From the NCBI GenBank assembly GCA_025200525.1, contig CM045762.1, positions 189,125,154 through 189,189,153 of the forward strand: a DNA stretch of 64,000 nucleotides, in the 5' to 3' direction. The DNA is from Camellia lanceoleosa. Taxonomy: Eukaryota > Streptophyta > Magnoliopsida > Ericales > Theaceae. The notes below the pieces were generated by a model. The model made no database searches and was not told the DNA's origin. It saw only the letters and a program-made list of their open reading frames with translations. Made by a program: the position numbers and the translations under genes. Positions 47,643 to 58,900 of this stretch are shown piece after piece (within the stretch, counting starts at the first letter, position 1; every line of letters starts with the position of its first letter).

Positions 47643-49399
47643 CTCTCTTTGAAGCAGCTCTGGTAACTCTAACAGGAGAGGATGAGGCTACAGGAGCAGT
47701 TTTGGCAGCTGTGGAAAGAGAGGGGATGTTCTCAACTGTGGTTGATTTGGCCTTTGAAGGCACTCCTAACCCTATCAGTAAGTCATGAGGGTGTACGGAT
47801 AGGCGCACTTCCATATTGGTTGTCCACCAGTTTTGAAATCTTTTCAAAACCAGGCCAGAAGGAAGGAAGGGGACAAATTTGAACTCGCTCGATTCTTTCA
47901 ACAGTTTGAATGTTGCTTCTTCCAGTTTTGATTTGGGTATTCTCAGGTCTCTGGCTGTAAGATGGACATTCGAGAGACTGTAGAGTGGAATGGGAATCCC
48001 CTGAGTTAACCCAAATTGCCTGGCAAATTGAGAAGGATAGTACACCTCAGCTATACACTTATAAGCTCGAGGGTTTAAAGTGCCAATGAACAGCTCCCTC
48101 GGCAGCAAAATAGAAGCCCACATGCTTTTATGGGGTAGGGTAGAGCACTCTTTGTTGGCTAAAAATGTTCAAAGCCAAGCAGGTCCTTTGTTGGCATCAA
48201 AGGGGCAAAAGAAGGTAGTAGGTGGAGAAATAGGAAGTTGGTAAAAAAAGGTGAAGTAGTAGGCAGCATGATAAAGGACAACTCTGGCATATTTTTCCCC
48301 ATAAGTGCTAGGGTCCTAAACAAGGAATTTTAAGCATTTGGGACGCAAATTAGTGAAGTAAGCAAAAAGCCAAAGCTGGAGCACCCAAAGGGGACCCCCA
48401 TGCTTCACATCAAGAGGTTTCTCACAAAATTGGGAACAGGCTCTATAAACATGGCCTAAGAGGTAAGGAGCCAGGGCTAAGCGTTTTTTCAAAACAAGTG
48501 CCTTCACAAGTGGCGCGAACTCAAGCATAATCCTCTGAGATGATGTACAAAAGAAAAATTTGCACAACTAGTACAAAATAAAGGAAAAAAGTTCTCTATC
48601 TCTCACGGGACCTACCCTTTTATTTTCAGCCTTTACAAAATCACTGTAAGAGGAGTTTAAGGGTGGAAGGGAGAACTTAACAGGGAGATCTGGATAGCTG
48701 GGAGTGAAAGGAGAGCCAAGGGGTGAAAGCCCTAAAAGGTGACAAATATCAAGAACAGTGGGAGCCATCATACCACACCGAAATTGGAAAAAATTGAAAG
48801 CCATGTTCCAAAAACAAAGAGCAGCGGGAATCAATAAAGGGTCTTCAGGAATGATAAACCTGGAAAGACGGAGGGCATCGAGAAAGCAGAGCTCTTGCAG
48901 GTCTTCTTCTCGCGCAGGTACAACTCTGTCATACCATTCTTCCTATTCAGCTCTCAATGTCGGCCAGCAGCGATGAGGTCGGGTTACCCTCCAATTTCCC
49001 CAGTCGAGCCCTCTTTCGTAGAGAAGAAAATGGTCCTCCAGATGAGGTGTAGACACCCCATTTTTGACCGTCCTCAAGACTTGGACGTCACCATTTGAAC
49101 ACTTGGTGATCATCCATGTTCATGTTCGTCTTGAGTTCTTGGAGGTTTCGGCCGCGTGCCTTGCCTCAAGACCTCTCGACTTGTGTTTTTGCTTCTGAGG
49201 GAAGGGAATGGCTTGTTGGCCACCCCAACACCTCACCGGCCATGGCTTGAGGCCACCGGCCCTCTTTTCTTGCCACCGGCCATTGGTGATGGCCGGTCGG
49301 CACTTTGTTTGGCCGGCCGACCATTAATTTGGAAGATTGACTCCTTTTCTGGCCGAGACCTTTTTTTGGGGAGGCTTGACCCTTTTGAACCCCTGTTTT

Positions 49400-49758
49400 A
49401 GCTTCTTGAGGAAGCTTGAACCTTTTGAACCCTTGGTTCTGGCTTCTTGAGAAAGCTTGAACCTTTTGAACCCTTGGTTTTAGCTTCTTGAGGAAGCTTG
49501 AACCTTTTGAACCTTTGTCTAGCTTCTCCAAGAAGCTTGAACCATTTGCTCTAGCTTCTCCAAGAAGCTTGACCCTTTTTAGCTTCTTTAAGAAGCTTGG
49601 CCTTTTTAGCTTCTTAGAGAAGCTTGAACCCTTCTAAGCTTCCAAGAGAAGCTTGCACCCTTTGCCTAGCTTCTCCAAGAAGCTTGGCCCCTTTACCTTA
49701 GCTTCCCTTAGAAGCTTGCCCCCTTTGACCCTTTTGCCTTAGCTTCTCCAAGAAGCTT
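49400..49758 (+). repeat. Array of eleven AGCTTC...GAAGCT palindromes upstream of TATA
   Basis: Eleven 17-18 bp units of the type AGCTTC-N5-GAAGCT, 28-41 bp apart. Eight or more have perfect 6-bp arms; the loop varies (TTGAG, TCCAA, TTTAA, TTAGA and others). The array ends 18 bp before the TATA box. Confidence 0.93.
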
Positions 49759-49776
49759 AGGCTTTTTGCCTTGCTC

Positions 49777-49784
49777 TATAAATA
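49777..49784 (+). promoter_or_regulatory. TATA box, solo LTR at 49048
   Basis: TATAAATA, 729 bp into the LTR and directly after the palindrome array. Confidence 0.75.
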
Positions 49785-50053
49785 GAGGACCTCTCCTCCC
49801 ATTTCAGAGGTTGAAAAAAAATCTGATATATAGGATATATATATCACTCTCTCTCTATATCTCCTTTTCTCTCTACATTTGTGTGGGTTAGAAGGTTCAA
49901 AAGGGTCTAATTCTTGCACATTTACACTACACCTCTTAGCCTAACACCTCCAACACCAACCTAAGCTTCTTGGAAGGTCTTGAGAGGTCCTAAGGAGCTG
50001 GATTTTTGGTCCATAAGCTGTTGGAGTCGCAGCTTTGAAGAAGTTCATCAAGG

Positions 50054-50059
50054 GTGAGC
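50054..50059 (+). other. Conserved splice-donor motif, solo LTR at 49048
   Basis: TCAAGG|GTGAGC, 277 bp after the TATA box. Confidence 0.55.
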
Positions 50060-50281
50060 ACTATTCCCTCTTTATTTCCCGTTTTTGCACACACTTTTAG
50101 CCTTACTTGCAAGCATATTTTGGCTTTTTTATAAACTGAAAAAAGTCTTATTTTGAGCTTCGTTTGAAGTTTGTTTAAGAACACTTTTGTGTTTGGGGTC
50201 GTTTACCCCCTCTTAGGCCTTGTTTGGCCTCTTTTTTGTGCATTTTTGGTGAGTTCCAGACCACCTTGTGTGGACCTCCTT

Positions 50282-50311
50282 ACCACTGAAATCTTGAGGG
50301 ATTTCAGTGGT
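50282..50311 (+). repeat. Perfect 12-bp stem hairpin in LTR leader
   Basis: ACCACTGAAATC and GATTTCAGTGGT around a 6-nt loop. Imperfect counterparts lie at 22862-22891 (minus) and 56340-56369. Confidence 0.9.
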
Positions 50312-53206
50312 GAGGATGGTGGTTTGAGGTCCTAAGAAGGAGAGGGCCATCCCCTCTCCTTATTGTCTTGTTTACTTGCATTCTTGGCCTTACAAAGGAG
50401 CCCATACTTGCATGCTTCCAAGCTTTGTTTCAGGCATTTTTCAGTGGGTTTTAGGACCTCCATAAGCCATTTCCAGAATTTTCTTGGCTATGTTGAATGT
50501 CCTTCTTGCATGTGTAGAGTAGCCCTCTTATTGGCCTTTCAAAGGAACGCATCATTCTTGCATGCATGGACCTTGTTTCTATGGGTTTTGGGGGCTTATT
50601 TGACATACCATGTTACTGTTTTTGGTTGGTTTGGTGACCTCTCATATGCTTCATATAGGTGTAGTGTAAACCATGCTTACTAGCCTATGTTGCATGTTGT
50701 TTTGGCCCTTCATGTTAGCACCTTTTGGCCATGCCTTGAACTGATTTCATGAATGTTTTGGACTGCCTTAGCACTGTTTTCATGCCTCATGGTCGAATAA
50801 TGCTTGTTATCCATGCTTGTAGTGCAATGCCCATGTCTAGCTTTGAGTTTTGAAGCTTCTTGCATGCTTGAATGGTAGTGTTTTCATGTTTTAGGGTCAT
50901 TTTGGAGTCATTTGGCATGCCATTTCAGATCTGAAACATGTACCATTGTATGCCATATTTCCTCCTTGCCATGCTTTGGTGGAGTTGCATTTTTGTGCCT
51001 TAAGCTTGGTTAATGCATTGTGCATGCATTCCATGTATTTTGTTGCCTCACTTGCATCATTATGGCCACTGATTTTGGCATGCTTGCGAGTTATCCATGT
51101 TAGTTTAAGTCCATCATTGCATGTTGTTGTATGCCATGTATGTTTACATGTCTAGGTTGTGTGCCTATTGCATATTAGATGCATTGCATAATCATGTTGC
51201 ATTAGCCTTGCTTGCATGCTTAGGTTGTATTGCATTGTGCATGCGTCCCTTGCCTCTTGATCAAGCATGATAGAGGTTGGGGCCTTTGATGTGCTTTGTG
51301 TGTGCATTTCATTTGATATTGAAGTTGCAAACTTGGCCTCTTAGGCCATCATGCATTGAAATGCATAATTGATGGCCTGAGGGTCGAGGGTCATGGGTCA
51401 TGCTCCCTTGAGTCCATTGAATGATAGGGAGTGTGTCCATGCATACATTTGCTTGAAAATTCCATGCCATACACTGCTTGCCCTCTGCTGCGGTCAACTG
51501 CAGGTTTCAGCAGGAAGCATTGGCCGGTCGGCAGTGTTGAGTGCCGACCGGCAAAACATGTTAGGCCCATAGCACAAGTTTTGGCCGATAGTACCATTCC
51601 CATGGCTGGTAGAATTGTGTTCTGGCCAGTGACATTCCAGGACACTCAGGCAGTGATTCAAAGCAGTTCTGGAAATTTGTGTGATCCTCAGAGGGGCAGG
51701 GCAGTGTAAACAGAGGCAACAGTGCTATGGCAGCGAGTTCCGGGCGAGACAAATCAAGCATGCATCATCCACGCATCCCGAGGTAGGGCTGCAGCCACCT
51801 TCTTTCTGTATTTATTTCGTTAATTAATTAAGGGTCTGTAATAATTAATTAGCTAGGATAGTTAATTTATTATTTGGCCTGTATATTCTTTTGGTCCCTC
51901 CGAGTGAGGGCGAATTGTAATAAGTGTGGGTGCATGTGTGCATGTCTTCCAACCCCCGCTTCTTTCTCACTTTTACTTACCTGCTTTTGATGGTTAGTAT
52001 TAGGTTATGTTTAATTTAGCATACCTTATACTATGCATGCGTGCATCCATTCATTTGTCTTACATGCACCGGGCTCGGCACATCATGCTAACTGCACTTG
52101 TATTTCAATTCCAAGTTGAGTACTTGTCAGTTGCAGCATTTCACATACCATCTTTAGGATAGCCGAGCCTATTATAGTTGCATTTTGCATGTGTTGCATT
52201 AGCCACCTTAACATGAACTAGGATCATGCATATGATTACTAACTAGTTTCTGTTTTGGCTTAGAGTACTAGGTAAGCTTTTATGCTTTAGCATACCGCAT
52301 GCGTGTGAGTGTTGCCATAATAGCATGATTACCATGAGGCTTGCTGCTTATGTGTTATAATTGCTTGAATGCCTGTGGGTGGAGGTTGAGTTGTTTAAAT
52401 TGGAACAATGCATTGAACGCGAGTTTTAAGATTACTAGATAGTGGCAAAACCATCTTTTCTAAAAAAGCCCACTCGAGGGTGGCAAAACCTATATTTTAG
52501 CTTACTTACGAGTAGCAAACCATTTTCAAAACTAACATGAAATGTTTTGTTCCAATTTAGGCGATTTGGTCTATACTTGTTTGCTGTGCACATAACATAG
52601 TAATTCTAGGCTAATAACCGGAATAAGAACGCATAATGTTTTCAAAACAAGATATCATGGTTAGTAGAGGCCGATCTTCGGATCGGGCGAGAGGGGGTGC
52701 TCATAGCTGACCTTCCCCAATCGTACCCAAGTTCCCGAGCCAAGGCAACTTTGGTGATGACGGACACGTGGCCTTTGGCACCGAGTTAGGGTTTCCTAAA
52801 TTCTCCCATTAAAAAATATTTAGGTGGCGATTCTGTATTTGGCAAAGCAGTCCATGTTTGGCACTTCTTTACAAAAAATATGTTTTCAAAAACGATTTGC
52901 CGGATTTGGACTCCTTGGTTCAGATTAAGAACCGTGACTAAAACGAGTCCGAACTGTGGTAGCACAAGTCCCTCGGGGTGCGTCTACATGAGGGTATAAA
53001 GCCGGAAGTTGAGCAGGAGCCTCTCGAAAGATGGGACCCAAGACGTATTCTTGTTTGTTGCTATAACGAGGAACGAAGAGGCGGCCGTCTATGGCGCTTG
53101 ACTAATCAATTGTTAACTTGGCGATCTCTTCATCAATACATCTTTTTAAAGCCATGGTTAGGCTTATACGATCACCAGCAAGCACTTTCAGAGAAGAAGA
53201 ATCCAT

Positions 53207-54304
53207 TGATAACAAGCAGCAAAGAAGATGGGGTTAACAGAGAAAAAGGGTTTGTTTTTTGAGCGAGCGAGTGATTTCAAAGCACGAAATAAAAAGGTTG
53301 TTAAAAAACCTTTGTGTCCGAAAGATATATTGCGTAATTCGTTAAAGTACTAAAAGTTCAAATACGAATAGCTTCCTTTAATATTGATACTTTTTGGAGG
53401 GAAAAAACACATCCCAGATGTTGAAGCTAGCTTCGAAGTATAGCATTTGGCTTCGAAACCAGATTTTGGCGCCAAAAATCAAATAATAAACGGCTTCGAA
53501 ACTACCAAACCAGCTTCGAAGCACATTTCATACCTAAAGATGTAAGAATATTCAAATATTTGTTTTGCTTCAAAAGGGTTGAAGACTTGTTTTAGGTTTC
53601 TCAATACAAGTAATGTCTTTCGAAGTGAAACTTGAGACCCCTTAAGGATGGGAATTGGTGTTCGAAACATAAAAAACCAGATTTTGGCACTAAAATTCAA
53701 ATAACAACGGCTTCAAAACTACCAAGTCGGCTTCGAAGCACATTCCATACCTAAAGATGTAAGAATATTCAAGTATTTGTTTACTTCAAAAGGATTGAAG
53801 ACCTGTTTTAGGTTTCTCAATAAAAGTGATGTCTTTCGAAGTAAAACTTGAGACCCCTTCAGGATGGGAATTGGTATTCGAAATATCAAAACCAATAGTT
53901 GGTTTGTATACATACAGACAGAGATTGTCTTTTGAACTAAAAACAGCATGGACTGTTCTTCGAATAAAAAAATGGTCAATTTAAAATTGGTTGATCATAC
54001 TAACCATGACCATATGTTAGTTATGATTAAAACAAGCTTTAAGGGGTAAGATTGTTAAATTCGAAGCACTAATTCTAAATGAAAATCAGCAAAAATTGTT
54101 AACTATATTCCATAAATTGGAAAGGTTCATTTGGTTCTTTTCTAGTGTTTCATTTAAACGATTGAGTTCAAATTCGAAGGATAAAATCGTTCAGTTCGAC
54201 ACCCTGAATTTTCTTTAAAGACAAATGGGGACAAGATCAAAACCATACCAAACAAAGAAAATGTCTTAGTGGTATTAAAGCAAAAGCAATTACATCGAAT
54301 GGCC
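53207..54304 (-). promoter_or_regulatory. Region between the two antisense genes, possible promoter
   Basis: About 1.1 kb between the stop of the upstream antisense gene (54305) and the ATG of the PMD gene (53206). It is AT-rich, with many CTTCGAAG palindromes and a tandem duplication (53459-53890). No clear TATA box is called. The promoter role is inferred from position only. Confidence 0.35.
53459..53890. repeat. ~220-bp tandem duplication
   Basis: The unit starting ACCAGATTTTGGC at 53459 recurs from 53680. The two copies share nearly everything through GATGGGAATTGGT and differ by point changes, so the duplication is not recent. Confidence 0.88.
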
Positions 54305-55554
54305 TTATTTGGATACAAACTCAAGCTCATAAAAATAGGAAATGGAATAAATAACAAGATCATGAAATTTAGTCCAGCTGTGATCAATGAAGTTTTGTTC
54401 TTTCTTTATTTTATCCTCTATTTCTTCTAACATTGACTGCATGAGTTGATGTGCTCTCACTTCGTAAAAGAGCTCTTCAGCCTTTATTTTGAATGCTGTT
54501 TTTCTCAATTCTTGTTCCAATTCGTCTATATCCAAGTCATCCCAATACGCAGAATCTTTATTCTTGAAATCATCGAATTCTTCAATGAAGTTCTCTGCTT
54601 CGTACTGGGCATTGTAGACATCCCATTTTTGACCGACCTTAAGACTCAGACGTCACCGATTGAGCGCTCGGTGATAGTGCATTTTGTGCTCGTTCCGGAG
54701 TTTTAGAGTCTCGATTGCGAGCCTTACCTCTGGACTTCTGGGCTCTTTTGTGCTCTGCCTCGATTTGCGAACTAGGTCCTATTTTCTCTCCCTAAAGGGA
54801 GGGAGAGGTCTCATAGACCATCTCTCAGTGGCCGTAGGCTACGTTTCGTGGTCGTAGGCCATTTTTCCCGTTTGGAGGCCAATTTCCGGTTTTCAAAGCC
54901 GTCGGCCGTGCGCCTCAGTTCGGGACCGCTTAACTACCTCCGATTGCTCCGATTTTTGGCACACACCTTATTTCCTCCCTTTTAGAGGGACACTGTGGCC
55001 TGGGAGACCACCTTCGTGGTCATACGTCACCTCTGCTGCTTAATAGCCTGTTTTTGGGACCCTAGGCCGCGCGTTTTGGCCCCCGAACCCTCGTTTTGCA
55101 TCGGTTAGGGTTCATTTTTTGTAGAGACCTATTTTCATTGCTAGGGAGGCGGTAGTATGGTGGGAGGCCACCTTTTCCCTTGGAAAACCAGTTTTCTCTT
55201 TTTCTCTCTCCTAAAGCTGGTTTTTTTTTATAGAAAGCTAGTTTTTCCCACTTTTGGACCATAATTTCTGGCTTTTCATACCACCATTGTGTTGTACTCA
55301 CTTGGGAGGCCACCAATATGGGTAGGCCGACCACCTTTTTTGAGTTGGACTTTTTGACTTGGCTGGCGTACCACAAAAAGTTGCTGGCCGACCACCCGGC
55401 CTGGTTGGCCGACCACTTGACTTGGTCGGCCTACCTTTTGCTTTTTGGCCTCTTTGAGTGTGTTCCAGCTGTGCCAGCTGTGAAGCAATTGACCCACTGT
55501 CCAAGATTTGAGCCCTTTGTTTCTCTTCTTAAGCAAGCTTTGGTCCCTTTGCTT

Positions 55555-55698
55555 AGCTTCTAAGAGAAGCTTGACCCTTTGGCCAAGCTTCTTGAGGAAG
55601 CTTGACCCTTTTGGTCTAGCTTCCTCAAGAAGCTTGACCCTTTTGGTTAGCTTCCTTTAGAAGCTTACACCCTTTACTTGAGGCTTCCTAGAGAAGCC
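55555..55698 (+). repeat. Array of five AGCTTC...GAAGCT palindromes
   Basis: Five units ending 17 bp before the TATA box. Same architecture as at 49400-49758. Confidence 0.9.
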
Positions 55699-55714
55699 AT
55701 GGCCCTTTGTCTTC

Positions 55715-55720
55715 TATAAG
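55715..55720 (+). promoter_or_regulatory. TATA-like box, solo LTR at 54613
   Basis: TATAAG in CTTCTATAAGAC, 1102 bp into the LTR, 236 bp before the splice-donor motif at 55951. Confidence 0.55.
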
Positions 55721-55940
55721 ACAGGCTCTCAACTCCATTTTGCAAGGTTAGAAAGTTTTGGCTGGAGCATACATACAACTCCCTTTATCTCTATACTTCA
55801 AGCCTCCAAACCCTAATATTCTTGGCCATTTTACACTACACCTCATAGCCTACCACCTCCACCATCCATTCCAGCACCTTGGAGGTCATTTGCAGAGGTT
55901 GAGAACTCACATTCTTGGTCCAACAGCTCGAGCTTTGCTG

Positions 55941-55956
55941 TTCTTCAAGGGTAAGT
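55941..55956 (+). other. Conserved splice-donor motif, solo LTR at 54613
   Basis: TTCTTCAAGG|GTAAGT, the strongest consensus match of the five copies. Confidence 0.6.
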
Positions 55957-58900
55957 ACCTATTTCCCTTAAACTTGCATTTTTTTGCTACATTGGTTAGC
56001 CTTATCTGCAAGCATTTCTGGACTTTTTCATAAACTGAAAAGTGTCATATTTTGAGTTCCTCTTGAAGATTGTATAAGGACACTTTTCTGTTTGAAGTCT
56101 CCTACATCCTTGTATGCTTTATCCCTCTTTGTAGGCCTATTTTGCATCATATCTTAGTCCTACTTGTGAGCATTTCCAAGATTTGTCATAAACTATAAAA
56201 AGTTTCCTTTTGAGCTTATAAACATGTTTACTTAAGGTCACTTCTCTGTTTGGGGTCATCTCCCCCCTTTCATGCTTTATTTCTTCATGTTTTGAGCTAT
56301 GCATGTGAGCATTTGCATTGGCCTTGATTTGGCCTTTTAGCCACTGAAATCTAGCAGATTTTTAGTGACTTAGATATATCTTTGAGCTTCAAAATCATAG
56401 AGGGGTGACCCTCTCACCCCTTATTTTCTTTACTAGCATTGTTGGCCTTCCAAAGGACCCCCATTTTGCATGTTGTGAAGTCACTTTTTGGGCCCAATTT
56501 GGTGAGTTCCAAGGTCTTCCTTAGCTCTTTCTGGAGCCTCTTTGTCCATATTTTGTGTCCATAATGCATGTGTAGAACAATTCCATTCAAGGCCTTTTGA
56601 AGGGGCCTTTCATTGCACGCTTCCTTGACCCATTTTAGGGCCAATTTGGTGAGTTTTGGGGCTTTCATAACTCATTTCCAGAGTTTTTTTGGTCATGCTA
56701 AGTGTCTATCTTGTATGTGCTAAGTAACCCCTTGCATGGCCTTTCAAAGGAACTCATCATTTTTGCATGTGTTGGCTACATTTCAGTGGTTATTTAGGCA
56801 TATTTTGACATGTTTTATTCACTGTTTTTGGCTGGTTTGATGAGTTCTCATATGCTTCATGTACATGCCATGTAAACCATGCTTGCTAGCCAATGTTGCA
56901 TGTTGTTTTAGCCCATCATGTTAACATTTTTTTGGCCATGCTTTAAACTAGTAATGTGCATGTTTTGGGACTGCGTTGGCTCTTTCTTTGTGCTTCATAG
57001 TCAAATAATGCTTGCTTTTCATGGTTATGGTTCAATACATGTGCCTAGTTTTGAGTTTCGGGACCTATAGCATGCATTGTATGACATATTTGCATGATTT
57101 GGGACCATTTAGCATCATGTTTCAGTGCTGAAATTTACATGTTTGAATGCCATGCTTCATTCTTGCCATGCCTTGTTAGAGTTGCATGTTGTGCCTTAGG
57201 TTCGGTCCTCGATTTGCATGCATGTGTGCACGCATTTCGGTTGTCTCATTTTCATCTTATGGCCACTGATGTGAGTGTGGCTGAGGTCCACTCATATTGG
57301 TGTAAGCCCATATTGCATTGTGTATGCCATCTTAGTCCATAGCATTATGTATGCTAGGTTGTATGTTAGAGCATTGTGTATGTCATGTTATATCGAGCAT
57401 TGTGTATGCTAGTTCATAGCATTGCGTATGCTAGGTTGTATGTTAGTCGGATTCATGCATGTCATGCATATTGCATCGTGTTTGGGATAGGAGTTAGCCC
57501 AAGCACGGGAAACTTGGGACGTTTCGTACTCCGAGTGACGGATCGTGTCTCAATTCCCGGTCACCGACACTCCGGATTAACCATGATGGAGTCTCGGTCT
57601 TGTTGTGTTTCCATGTGCATTCATTTCATGTCGAGTCGTGCAATTCGACTCCTCGGCCATCATGCATCGAGATGCGTGATTGATGACACGAGGATCGAGG
57701 TGAGCATACATATGCGAAAATACTTTGCCATGCCCCTTTCTTGCTCTCTGTTGCAGTAAATCAAGGATCAACATCCTTCAAGAGCTTTGCACAACATTCC
57801 GGGATTAATTGCAAATAGAGGCAAACCGGGGCATCGCATTGGATTTCCGCGCAAGGCAACTCAAGCATGCATCATTCATCATCCGGAACAGAGCTGAGGC
57901 GGTCCATGGGCTTGCATGCTAATTTACTGCTTTCCAAGTTAATTTGTTAATTAATTAGGGTTTTGTACTTATTCGGACTGTAATTATTTATTCGGACTGT
58001 ATTATTTATTCGAACCCTCTGAGAGAGGGCACAACTGTAATAAGTGTGCGTGCGTGTGATGCATGTCTTCCAACCCCACGTCTTTCTCCCTTTTATTTAC
58101 CAGCTTATGATGGTTAGTTTAGGGCATGTTTCAATTAGCATACAGTATGATAGCATGTTTGCATTCATTCATCTGTTTCGTATGCACCGAGCTCGACGCA
58201 TCATACTAACTGCATTGTATTTCAATTCCGAGTTGAATACTTATTAGTTGTAGCATTTCACATGCCATCTTTAGAATAGCCGGGCCTGCTATAAGTTGCA
58301 TTTTTGCATGTGTTGCATTAGGCATTTCTGTATAGTTAGGATCATGCATGGATTTCTAACATAACTTCTATTTTGGCTTGGAGTACTCGGTAAGTTTTTA
58401 TGTTTTAGCATCCTTGCATGCGTGTGAGTGACTGCCATGATAGGATGCTTACCATGAGGCTATATGCTTATGTGATATATCTACCTGAATGCCTGTGGGT
58501 GAAGGTTGGGTTATTTGGATTGGAACAAATCATCAACTGTGAGTTTTAAGTCCACTAGATAGTGGCAAAAGCATCTTTTCTAAGCCCACCCAAGGGTGGC
58601 AAAATTTGCATTTTTAGCCTACTTGCGAGTAGCAAACCACTTTCTAAACAAACATGAAATGTTTTGTTCTAATTCAGGCGATCCAGTCTATACATGTATG
58701 CTGTGCGCATCACATAGTAAATCTAGGCTAATAACCGGAATAAGAACGCATAATATTTTCGAAACTTGATATCATAGTTAGTAGAGGCCGATCTTTGATC
58801 GGGCGAGCGGGGGTGCTCACGAAGTGACCTTCCCCAATCGTACCCAAGTTCTCGAGCCAAGGCAACTTTGGTGATGACGGACACGTGGCCTTAGGCAAAG

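Larger units (their letters stand above)
49043..52993 (+). mobile_element. Solo LTR of element A family in the PMD gene (49048-52988), TSD TGAGG
   Basis: TGTAGACACCCC at 49048 to GTGCGTCTACA at 52988, 3941 bp, flanked by TGAGG at 49043-49047 and 52989-52993. Oriented plus, opposite to the PMD gene, and hits it near the N-terminus. Has the longest palindrome array of the family, a perfect TATA box and a perfect leader hairpin. Confidence 0.95.
41347..53206 (-). pseudogene. Antisense plant mobile domain (PMD) gene of element B, two introns, split by two solo LTRs
   Basis: Read on the minus strand from ATG at 53206. The N-terminal part holds a plant mobile domain (aminotransferase-like): FWNMAFNFFQFRCGMMAPTV, LDICHLLGLSPLG (48834-48700), then FCTSSQRIMLEFAPLV and GGPLWVLQLWLFAYF (48567-48370). 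A low-complexity serine/proline/lysine region with a basic KKRRK cluster follows (about 42890), then a C-terminal stretch with coiled-coil heptads (41660-41400). Exons are 53206-47643, 47572-42618 and 42530-41347. Removing the solo LTRs at 49048 and 42983, one copy of each target duplication, and both introns gives 3384 nt, exactly 1128 codons with no frameshift. Eight in-frame stops (seven TAG, one TGA) sit near 53102, 48943, 48568, 48316, 48161, 42929, 42469 and 41665. PMD proteins MAIN and MAIL1 act in silencing and development in plants; other PMD genes are carried by transposons. The function here is unknown. Confidence 0.85.

Noticed and set aside
49400..49758. Possible CRISPR-like array
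   Set aside because: The repeats are short palindromes within a plant LTR with irregular spacing and related spacers. Not a CRISPR.
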